Shown: in pieces, positions 1 through 5,351 of the stretch | Layout of the letters: every line of letters starts with the position of its first letter | Numbering within the stretch: the first letter of the stretch is position 1 | NCBI GenBank assembly: GCA_947457715.1 | Contig: CANGXK010000116.1 | Span: 1-7,769, forward strand | Direction: 5' to 3' | Length of the DNA stretch: 7,769 bases | From: Gemmatimonadota bacterium | GTDB taxonomy: Bacteria > Gemmatimonadota > Gemmatimonadetes > Gemmatimonadales > Gemmatimonadaceae | Made by a program: the position numbers and the translations under genes | Notes under the pieces: model-generated | The model's database searches: none | What the model was told of the DNA's origin: nothing | The model's input: only the letters and a program-made list of their open reading frames with translations

Positions 1-694
1 CCTCGCGATCGGTGAGCAGCAGACACCGCCGCGAGTCACCGTTGCCCCACCGCAGTCGCGACGACGGCGCAACGGTCAGGCGGTGCCGACCCACCAGCGC
101 ATCGTCTTTCGGGCTGGCCGTGAGAGTGAACGCCTCGAGTACACGACGCTGCCCCAACGCGCGCACATGCAACAGCGTGGCCGGAAACAGTGTGCAGAGC
201 TTGCCGCTGCCGCCTCGCAGCAGCGGCAGTTCGCGACGGAACATGAAGCCGCCGATCGACTCGCGCACCAGCGTACTGGTGACGCTGTCGATCACATCGA
301 CCTCGCCGTCGTCGGTAATGCGCGAGAGCTCGGTGGCCGCGATGATATCACGCGGCACCGCCGCGTTGAGCACCGAGTCGATGCGCACCGGGCGCGTGGC
401 CAGCAACAGGCCGCGCCGATTCAGCTCGAACAGCGAGATGCGCATCGGCGACGCCTGCAACAGCGCCACCGTGGTCCCACCGGCCCGGAACACGAGCGGC
501 ACCATGGTGCTGTCGGTGTGCTCCGTGATATCGGTGCGCCACTCCTCACGCTTGGCCGGATAGATCGTGCGCGTGGCCATGGCCGCCCGGAGCGCGGGCG
601 GGGCCTCATCGGTCGCCGCGTTCTCACGGTCACATGCCAGGACCGCCATCGGCAGCGCGCATACCAGCAGGACGCGCGCGCTTATCCTCCGCAC
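1..694 (-). CDS. Putative outer-envelope lipoprotein, C-terminus cut by the window edge
   Basis: Reading the minus strand from a GTG at 694-692 gives an open frame of 231 residues with no stop before the left edge. The N-terminus reads MRRISARVLLVCALPMAVLAC: basic n-region, hydrophobic core, and a lipobox V18-L19-A20-C21. This predicts export, lipidation at Cys21 and membrane anchoring. I do not recognise the remainder. It is rich in short beta-type stretches, such as VALLQASPMRISLF (about residues 69-82) and DGEVDVIDS (about 121-129), compatible with a beta-propeller; that is inference only. The start is chosen for the signal peptide and has only a weak upstream ribosome site. It lies inside the end of the Cys-rich gene (682-933), overlapping by 13 bases, so the two are probably co-transcribed and translationally coupled. 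A plus-strand frame over the same DNA (83-781) is a shadow rich in Arg, Gln and His. Confidence 0.75.
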   Translation of the reverse strand, partial: MRRISARVLLVCALPMAVLACDRENAATDEAPPALRAAMATRTIYPAKREEWRTDITEHTDSTMVPLVFRAGGTTVALLQASPMRISLFELNRRGLLLATRPVRIDSVLNAAVPRDIIAATELSRITDDGEVDVIDSVTSTLVRESIGGFMFRRELPLLRGGSGKLCTLFPATLLHVRALGQRRVLEAFTLTASPKDDALVGRHRLTVAPSSRLRWGNGDSRRCLLLTDRE

Positions 695-933
695 ACGTTC
701 CAGCGCACCACGGTGTCGTCGTTGCAGCGGTACGTGCAGAAGCCGCAGCTATTACCGGCGATGTTGGTGCAGGCGCCGTAGCCCGGCACCCGCGCGAACT
801 GCGGGCAGCGGCGCGACTTGGCCTGCGACTGCACGTGCGACGACGCCGACACCAGCAGCGTGACCACGGACAGCGCGGCATATCGGACTCGGCGGTTACA
901 GCACATCGCCTTGAGCGTTGGGAGGTTTGGCAT
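682..933 (-). CDS. Small secreted cysteine-rich protein, 83 aa
   Basis: The product has a basic stretch (CCNRRVR, residues 11-17), a hydrophobic segment (about 18-30, YAALSVVTLLVSA) and a short mature part. This looks like a Sec signal peptide with cleavage somewhere near residues 30-38. The mature region of about 45-50 residues carries six cysteines at 43, 55, 63, 66, 70 and 81, including a CxxC (63-66), and ends in Gly-Gly. The even number and location outside the cytoplasm suggest disulfides or a modified peptide. I do not recognise the family. The size, export signal, Cys-rich tail and adjacent lipoprotein recall the NVEALA-type peptides of Bacteroidota, but no NVEALA motif is present. 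The start is uncertain: ATG at 933 has GGAG touching it, while an internal ATG at 906 would remove nine residues and leave the signal peptide intact. It heads a minus-strand pair with the lipoprotein and is divergent from osmC. Confidence 0.7.
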   Translation of the reverse strand: MPNLPTLKAMCCNRRVRYAALSVVTLLVSASSHVQSQAKSRRCPQFARVPGYGACTNIAGNSCGFCTYRCNDDTVVRWNVCGG

Positions 934-1086
934 CTCCGTGAACTACGGGCTGGTCCGCGACTCGGCAAGGGCCGGTCATCGCGGCGCGCATTGACGCGCG
1001 CACTCGTCCCCCCGTGGACTCCTTTTCTCCTCACCTCTGTGTGATCGGTTCAACGAGACCAGCTGCCGATTGCGTGCCAGATCACG

Positions 1087-1166
1087 CTGAGATGCAGAGG
1101 CCGCAGAGGTCGCAGAGACAACCCAATGGCCTTCCCTCTGCGCACTCTGCGCGCTCTGCATCTCGG
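1087..1166. repeat. Intergenic palindromic repeat made of 9-base GCAGAG units
   Basis: The left arm has three consecutive 9-base units beginning GCAGAG (1094-1102, 1103-1111, 1112-1120). The right arm has three units beginning CTCTGC (1136-1144, 1145-1153, 1154-1162), the reverse complement. Pairing 1087-1117 with 1136-1166 gives 26 Watson-Crick pairs of 31, one G-T pair and four mismatches, with an 18-base loop. It would fold into a long cruciform or RNA hairpin. From memory, similar GCAGAG-rich intergenic repeats are scattered through several environmental bacterial genomes. Whether this one is a REP-like mobile repeat, a leader structure of osmC or a protein-binding site cannot be told from one copy. 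Confidence 0.8.
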
Positions 1167-1296
1167 CGTCATCAGTTCCCCCGCATGCCGTCCCCCAGCA
1201 CACTACACTTCGTTGATCCCGGGCACCGCGGGCGCCGATTCGCCGTTCAATCGTGTGTTCATCGCGGGTTACCATGGTTCAACAGCGTTCACCAAC

Positions 1297-1301
1297 AGGA
1301 G
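1297..1301 (+). promoter_or_regulatory. Ribosome binding site of osmC
   Basis: AGGAG lies six bases before ATG 1308. It decides the start: the frame is open upstream for almost 300 bases, but the protein family begins at this ATG. Confidence 0.85.
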
Positions 1302-1307
1302 CGATCG

Positions 1308-1748
1308 ATGCGTCGTAGCGGAAAGGCCGTTTGGCTCGGCACCGGATTGGAAGGGTCAGGCAGCCTCACCACCCCGAGCGGAGTGTTGGCGGAGCAGCCG
1401 TACTCCACGAAGATGCGGTTCGCGGACGCCGAGGGGCGAAGCGGCACCAATCCCGAAGAGCTGATCGCGGCGGCGCATGCCGGATGCTTTGCGATGGCGC
1501 TGTCGTTTCAGCTCACCGGCGCCGGCTTTGCGCCGACCGCGCTGCACGTGGAGTCGGTGATCACCATGGCGCAGCAGGGTAACGACTGGTCGATGGCCGG
1601 GATCGTGCTCACCCTCGATGCGGTCGTGCCGGGCATCGACGACGCGACGTTCCGCGAGAAGGCCGACGCGGCCAAGATGGGCTGTCCGGTGTCGAAGGCG
1701 CTGTCGTCCGTACCGATCACCCTCGAGGCGACGCTGCGGGCGGAGTAG
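1308..1748 (+). CDS. osmC: OsmC family peroxiredoxin, 146 aa
   Basis: OsmC is a cytoplasmic thiol peroxidase that reduces organic hydroperoxides; it acts as a homodimer whose active sites form at the interface. The sequence is full length for the family and shows its hallmarks. These are the N-terminal RxGxAVW strand (residues 2-9), the segment around GVLAEQPYS (25-33), Arg37, and GTNPEELIAAAHAGCF (46-61) with the peroxidatic Cys60. The resolving Cys126 follows in GCPVSKAL (125-132). Cys60 and Cys126 match the 59/125 pair of Escherichia coli OsmC, which separates it from Ohr proteins. The ATG at 1308 is supported by the AGGAG site and by family length; the longer in-frame extension carries no family sequence. 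No MarR/OhrR-type regulator is adjacent. The gene appears to be transcribed alone from the divergent region, with a possible terminator hairpin just after it. Confidence 0.96.
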   Translation: MRRSGKAVWLGTGLEGSGSLTTPSGVLAEQPYSTKMRFADAEGRSGTNPEELIAAAHAGCFAMALSFQLTGAGFAPTALHVESVITMAQQGNDWSMAGIVLTLDAVVPGIDDATFREKADAAKMGCPVSKALSSVPITLEATLRAE

Positions 1749-1768
1749 GGCGACCGGAATTCGCCGTC

Positions 1769-1790
1769 AGGCGGCGGGGACACGTCGCCT
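1769..1790 (+). terminator. Possible hairpin terminator after osmC
   Basis: AGGCGGCG (1769-1776) pairs with CGTCGCCT (1783-1790) across a six-base loop, giving an 8-bp stem with one G-T pair, 20 bases after the osmC stop. A smaller 5-bp stem (1749-1753 with 1761-1765) precedes it. No T-run follows, so intrinsic termination is not certain; it may only stabilise the transcript end. Confidence 0.35.
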
Positions 1791-1819
1791 CTAGGGGAGC
1801 GGAGCGTTAACCTTGGGCA

Positions 1820-4168
1820 ATGCTCCCCCTCCTGTTCGCTCTGCTGCAGCAAGTCAGCGGTCCCGCCGCCGCCCAACCCCCCGCCGTCGGGGAGGTGTTT
1901 TCCGGCCGGGCGCGGGTCCTCGATGTCCGGGCGCCCCGCCTGACCGACACCATCACCATCGACGGACAGCTGACGGAACCGGCGTGGCAGCGGGCGAGCC
2001 GCCTCACCGAATTCACGTCATACAATCCGGTGGACGGGCGTCCGGCACAGGACGAGACCGAGGTGCGGATCTGGTATGCCGCCGATGCGATGTATGTGGG
2101 TGTCCGCGTGTACGCGCCCGAGGGGACGGTGCGGGCCACGCTCGCCGAGCGCGATCGCATCACCAACGACGACTGGGTCGCGCTGCACCTCGACACCTTC
2201 AACGATCGACGTCGCGCCTTCGTGTTCGCCGTCAATCCGTTCGGCGTACAGGCCGACGGTATGCGCACCGACCAGTCGGCCGGCCCCGGTGTGTCGCGCG
2301 CTGCGCTGCAGTCGGTGGACCTCTCGCAGGACTACGTGTGGCAGTCGAAGGGACGCCTGCTCGACGACGGCTATGAAGTCGAGATTCGCATTCCCTTCAA
2401 GTCGATCCGTTACCAGATGGGGGCGACGCAGGACTGGGGGCTGCAGGTCGTGCGGCAGACGCAGCGCACCGGCTACCAGGACACCTGGGCGCCCACCTCG
2501 AAGGGCATTCAGGCCTTCACGCCGCAGGCCGGCTATCTGCGCGGCATGGCCGGCATGAAGCGCGGGCTCGTGCTCGATCTGACCCCCACGACCACGACAG
2601 CGACGCGCGGCACCCGCGACGCGAACGGTTGGCGCTACGGGACACAGGGCGAGGCCGGCGGCGACGTGCGCTGGGGCGTGACGTCTAACTTCACGCTCAA
2701 CGCCACCGCCAATCCCGACTTCAGTCAGGTGGAAACCGACGTCGGTCAGATTCCCGGTGACGTGCGCTTCGCGCTCTTTTTTCCGGAACTGCGCCCGTTC
2801 TTCGTGGAGGGCAGTGAACAGTTCGACGCTCCGAACCGGCTCGTGAACACCCGCTCGATCGTGCAGCCCCTGGGCGCCATCAAACTGACCGGCAAGATTC
2901 CGCGGACCGACGTAGGGCTGCTGTCGGCGCTCGACGCGCCCAGCGCCGGGAGCGATGGCAAGACCAGTCCGCTCTTCACCATCGTGCGATTGCGTCGCGA
3001 CCTCGGCGAGCAGAGCACCGCCGGCGTCGTCTTTACCGACCGCAGCGAAGGGGCCCGCTTCAATCGCGTGGCCGGCTTCGACGCGCGCCTGCAGTTCGCC
3101 AAGGTGTACAGTGCCGACTTCCGCGTTGCCGGCAGCACCACCCGCGACAGTGTGTCACGCAGCGGCGGCCTGTGGGAAGTGAACACCGGACGCTCGGGGC
3201 GAGAATACGGATACCGCTTTGCGATGTCGGGGTTCTCCCCGGGCTTTGTCACACAAACCGGCTTCGTGAATCGCGTGGACTTCGTACGCGCGCAGGTGAA
3301 CCAGCGCTACACGATTTTCGGCAGCAAGGGCGGATGGTGGGATCAGCGGCAGCACTTCTTCAGCGGATCCACCCTCTGGAGCTACAACGGATTCTCCCAG
3401 CGTGACACCCCGTTGGAATCACGGTTTTCTCTGGATAATTCCATGACGATCCGCGGTGGGTGGCGCGTGAGCGTCACCCCCGACTTTCAGGTAGTGACGT
3501 TCGACTCCCGTCGCTATGCCGACTACGTGGTGCCATCGGCCACCCAACGCGACACCATCGCCTTCACCACCAGCGCCGCGCAGCGCACGAGCAGCACCAC
3601 GCTGATCGTGAACACCCCGCAATGGCGCCGCGTTGGTGCCACGGTCACGGCGGTGATCGGCAGCGAACCGGAGTTCTTCGAGACCGCCACCGTGAACCGA
3701 CGGGACATCGAGGCCCAGGTGGATCTCCGTCCCAGCACGCAGGTGCGCATCGGCGCCCTGCTCCGCTACCAGCGCTTCCTCCGCGCGCGCGACGGCTCGC
3801 TGTTCAGCACCCAGGTGGTGCCGCGCCTGCGGCTCGAGTACCAATTCTCACGCGCGCTGTTTCTGCGGTTCGTGGGGCAGATGGAATCACGCGACCGTAG
3901 CGCGCTGCGCGATCCCCGCACCGAGCGCCCCCTGCTGCGCCGCGCCGCCAACGGGAGCTACACGCCGCTCTCGGCGCGCAAGTCGCTACTGGGCCGCGGC
4001 GACGTGCTGGTGAGCTACCTGCCAAGCCCGGGCACCGTGGTGTATCTGGGGTACGGCACTGGCGTGGACGCCACGGAAACGATGCGCCCGACCGACGTGC
4101 AGCGCACGAACGACGGCGCGTTCGTGAAGTTCAGCTATCTGTACCGGGTACGCGGCACGTCGCGTTGA
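1820..4168 (+). CDS. CBM9-like/DUF5916 outer-membrane protein, first copy (782 aa)
   Basis: This is a large predicted outer-membrane protein. A short hydrophobic N-terminus (LPLLFALLQQ, cleavage perhaps after PAAA near residue 18) is followed by a carbohydrate-binding family 9-like domain at about residues 40-240. Its marks are ITIDGQLTEPAWQRA (45-59), NDDWVALHLDTFNDRR (116-131) and YEVEIRIPFKSIRY (185-198). From about 245 to the end is a DUF5916 beta-rich region of alternating strands, taken to be a barrel. It includes NPDFSQVETD (298-307), FFPELRPFFVEG (320-331) and LTGK. The function of the family is unknown; binding a glycan or another large ligand at the envelope is inference from the CBM9-like fold. 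Oddities: the signal peptide has no basic residue, and the usual NLT between the VEAD and FFPEKR motifs is replaced by IPGDVR. The start is fixed by an in-frame TAA at 1808-1810; no good ribosome site precedes it. It is probably transcribed alone. Confidence 0.9.
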   Translation: MLPLLFALLQQVSGPAAAQPPAVGEVFSGRARVLDVRAPRLTDTITIDGQLTEPAWQRASRLTEFTSYNPVDGRPAQDETEVRIWYAADAMYVGVRVYAPEGTVRATLAERDRITNDDWVALHLDTFNDRRRAFVFAVNPFGVQADGMRTDQSAGPGVSRAALQSVDLSQDYVWQSKGRLLDDGYEVEIRIPFKSIRYQMGATQDWGLQVVRQTQRTGYQDTWAPTSKGIQAFTPQAGYLRGMAGMKRGLVLDLTPTTTTATRGTRDANGWRYGTQGEAGGDVRWGVTSNFTLNATANPDFSQVETDVGQIPGDVRFALFFPELRPFFVEGSEQFDAPNRLVNTRSIVQPLGAIKLTGKIPRTDVGLLSALDAPSAGSDGKTSPLFTIVRLRRDLGEQSTAGVVFTDRSEGARFNRVAGFDARLQFAKVYSADFRVAGSTTRDSVSRSGGLWEVNTGRSGREYGYRFAMSGFSPGFVTQTGFVNRVDFVRAQVNQRYTIFGSKGGWWDQRQHFFSGSTLWSYNGFSQRDTPLESRFSLDNSMTIRGGWRVSVTPDFQVVTFDSRRYADYVVPSATQRDTIAFTTSAAQRTSSTTLIVNTPQWRRVGATVTAVIGSEPEFFETATVNRRDIEAQVDLRPSTQVRIGALLRYQRFLRARDGSLFSTQVVPRLRLEYQFSRALFLRFVGQMESRDRSALRDPRTERPLLRRAANGSYTPLSARKSLLGRGDVLVSYLPSPGTVVYLGYGTGVDATETMRPTDVQRTNDGAFVKFSYLYRVRGTSR

Positions 4169-4190
4169 GCGGCGAACCTGGCAAGTCATT

Positions 4191-4221
4191 CCGACACGTC
4201 AATACGCCCCGCCACTACAAA
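4191..4221 (+). promoter_or_regulatory. Candidate promoter in an AT-rich patch
   Basis: A locally AT-rich stretch in GC-rich DNA contains TACAAA (4216-4221) as a possible -10 and CCGACA (4191-4196) as a possible -35, 19 bases apart. The -10 overlaps a small odd palindrome, ACAA-A-TTGT (4217-4225), which could be an operator half. Transcription from here would place the 4235-4269 hairpin at the very start of the leader of the ABM-like gene. The match to sigma70 consensus is partial. Confidence 0.3.
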
Positions 4222-4234
4222 TTGTGTGTAAAGC

Positions 4235-4269
4235 GGCCATGTGCGGCTCATCACGAGCCGCATATGGCC
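4235..4269. promoter_or_regulatory. Strong 15-bp hairpin between the DUF5916 gene and the ABM-like gene
   Basis: Bases 4235-4249 pair with 4255-4269 along all 15 positions, with one G-T pair at 4241/4263 and a five-base loop ATCAC. The stem starts 67 bases after the stop of the first DUF5916 gene and ends 22 bases before ATG 4292. It has no following T-run. It may be a terminator or transcript-end stem for the upstream gene, or a leader hairpin or operator for the downstream operon. The sequence alone does not decide. Confidence 0.7.
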
Positions 4270-4291
4270 TCACCAGCAACCGGACCGAATC

Positions 4292-4576
4292 ATGACCCTT
4301 CTGATGACCCACTTCTACCCGGGCGGCACGGCCGAGCAGTACGCGGTGGTGCTCAACGCCGTGCATGCCGACGGAGCGCTGCCCTCTGGACAGTTGTCGA
4401 GTGCGGCCGGCCCCACTGACGGCGGGTGGCTCATCAGCGCGGTGTGGGAGTCCCCTGAAGCCCTCAACGCCTTTGTCACCGGCACGCTGATGCCGGCTCT
4501 GGCGGGCTTGAGCGGTGGCTTCCAGACGGCTCCCCAGGAACGACTAGCCGAATGCACGCTCTATCAAACCGCCTGA
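4292..4576 (+). CDS. Small dimeric alpha/beta-barrel (ABM-like) protein, 94 aa
   Basis: The protein begins MTLLMTHFYPGGTAEQYAVV, a first beta strand followed by a helix. It continues with AAGPTDGGWLISAVWESPEA (38-57), a strand pair of the kind that in antibiotic-biosynthesis-monooxygenase-like (dimeric alpha/beta-barrel) proteins precedes the second helix (FVTGTLMPAL, 61-70). Length and strand-helix order fit that fold. Members act as small cofactor-free oxygenases, isomerases or dimerising subunits, so the reaction cannot be stated. It lacks a signal peptide and should be cytoplasmic. ATG 4292 is preferred over an upstream in-frame ATG at 4241, which lies inside the hairpin and adds residues unlike the fold; ATG 4304 is also possible. 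The ribosome site is weak (CGGA at 4281-4284). It is 25 bases upstream of the NTF2-like gene and probably forms an operon with it. Confidence 0.75.
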   Translation: MTLLMTHFYPGGTAEQYAVVLNAVHADGALPSGQLSSAAGPTDGGWLISAVWESPEALNAFVTGTLMPALAGLSGGFQTAPQERLAECTLYQTA

Positions 4577-4588
4577 TCAGCCTGCACT

Positions 4589-4593
4589 GAGGA
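4589..4593 (+). promoter_or_regulatory. Ribosome binding site of the NTF2-like gene
   Basis: GAGGA lies eight bases before ATG 4602 and selects this start over the out-of-frame ATG at 4595. Confidence 0.75.
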
Positions 4594-4601
4594 CATGACC
4601 G

Positions 4602-4994
4602 ATGACCGATTCACTGTCTGCCGCGCACGACGCCCTGTACCGCTCGCTGAACCTGATGCTCGCCGGCGACCCTGAGCCGGTGCTGGCCGTCTGGTCATTG
4701 GAGGACGACATCACCTATGCCGGACCGTTTGGAGGGTTCACCGTCGGACGACAGGCCGTCGCCGCCGACTTCGGGCGCACGGCTGCCATCAAGCTGGGGG
4801 GCCGCATCGAGGTGACGGATGTACGGCTCGTCGAGACACCAGACATGGGCTACTCCGTGTGCACCGAACATGGCCTCGACCATGTCATCGACGGCGCGCC
4901 AGTGAACCTGACCCACCGGGCGACCAACATCTTCCGACGTGAGGCCGACGGCTGGCGCCTGGTGCACCACCACACTGATCCTGCGTCGCGGTAA
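4602..4994 (+). CDS. NTF2-like / SnoaL-type (DUF4440-like) protein, 130 aa
   Basis: The layout is that of the NTF2-like superfamily (ketosteroid isomerase, SnoaL and DUF4440 proteins). An N-terminal helix (about 3-30, SLSAAHDALYRSLNLML) leads to W31 and the DDITYAGPFGGFTVGR turn (35-50). A helix (51-60) and four strands follow, closing with RATNIFRREADGWRLVHHHT (106-125). The motif dGWRlvHxH is characteristic of the family and lines the pocket; His122-124 and Asp35-36 are candidate polar pocket residues. These proteins bind or isomerise small organic molecules, but the substrate is unpredictable. There is no signal peptide, so it is probably cytoplasmic. It follows the ABM-like gene by 25 bases. 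Pairs of these two folds occur in small-molecule metabolism, which suggests but does not prove shared work. Confidence 0.88.
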   Translation: MTDSLSAAHDALYRSLNLMLAGDPEPVLAVWSLEDDITYAGPFGGFTVGRQAVAADFGRTAAIKLGGRIEVTDVRLVETPDMGYSVCTEHGLDHVIDGAPVNLTHRATNIFRREADGWRLVHHHTDPASR

Positions 4995-5037
4995 ACCTGC
5001 GGTCTGTCAGTTAGCCGTAGCAGAGCGTACAGTCCTG

Positions 5038-5351
5038 ATGCTGGGTTCGCTCCTGCTCGCCGCGCGCGCCAGCGACTTCTTCTGGGCCGACCAGCCCGTC
5101 GGCACGCACCGTCTAGGGAGTGCGCATCGAGCAGGTGGCCCTGGACACCCCGCTCGCGCCGTTCTTCGACAGCATGGGGGTCGCGCCGGCGACCGGCCGC
5201 ATCAACCGCGCAGGGCGACGATGAGGTGGACATCACCGCGGTGGATGGCACGATGGGCGCCCACGTCATGATCCCCAAACGCTTGTTCGTGCGCGAGCGC
5301 CGGCACGGCCCTCCGCTCTTCTCCTCTTTGCTGAGCCAACACGACCGATGA
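5038..5351 (+). pseudogene. Small unrecognised gene interrupted by two +1 frameshifts
   Basis: Three consecutive coding-like segments lie in three different frames. The first, from ATG 5038, reads MLGSLLLAARASDFFWADQP and on to about 5115. The second, from about 5120, reads VRIEQVALDTPLAPFFDSMG and on to 5212. The third, 5217 to TGA 5351, contains DDEVDITAVDGTMGAHVMIP and ends LLSQHDR. Counting by hand, G or C fills the third position in 23 of 26, 30 of 31 and 37 of 44 codons. Removing one G from each of two GGG runs (5116-5118 and 5213-5215) joins them into one 103-residue protein with no internal stop. The restored frame ends in TGA 5349-5351, overlapping ATG 5348 of the next gene as ATGA. 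I do not recognise the family. It is either a decayed gene or a gene broken by two homopolymer sequencing errors. The N-terminus could be a weak signal sequence. Confidence 0.6.

Larger units (their letters stand above)
934..1307. other. Divergent intergenic region with promoter space and palindromic repeat
   Basis: This stretch separates the minus-strand Cys-rich gene from plus-strand osmC and must hold both promoters. The clearest structure is the long palindrome at 1087-1166. There is also a short hairpin of two GCGCGC arms (984-989 and 996-1001) around ATTGAC. A weak sigma70-like candidate for osmC is TTCAAT at 1246-1251 and TACCAT at 1270-1275, 18 bases apart, about 32 bases before the start codon. 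It matches only part of the consensus, so I do not list it separately. No convincing gene is seen: open frames crossing the region are extensions or shadows. Confidence 0.6.

Noticed and set aside
83..781. A 232-codon plus-strand frame at the left end
   Set aside because: It is antisense to the lipoprotein and the end of the Cys-rich gene; the translation is Arg/Gln/His-rich without domains, whereas the minus strand gives a textbook lipobox.
984..1001. GCGCGC inverted repeat around ATTGAC
   Set aside because: Each arm is itself palindromic and of low complexity; such short stems are common in GC-rich DNA, so no function is assigned.
630..1034. A 134-codon minus-strand frame overlapping the Cys-rich gene
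   Set aside because: Extreme Arg/Ala/Ser composition and no signal or domain; the neighbouring frame gives a sensible secreted protein.
1014..1307. An in-frame 98-residue N-terminal extension of OsmC
   Set aside because: The family starts at the MRRSGKAVW region, a good ribosome site precedes ATG 1308, and the extension runs through the palindromic repeat.
1749..1765. Five-bp hairpin directly after the osmC stop
   Set aside because: Too short on its own; the stem at 1769-1790 is the better terminator candidate.
4241..4291. A longer start (ATG 4241) for the ABM-like protein
   Set aside because: The added 17 residues are encoded partly by the hairpin and do not fit the first beta strand, which begins naturally after ATG 4292.
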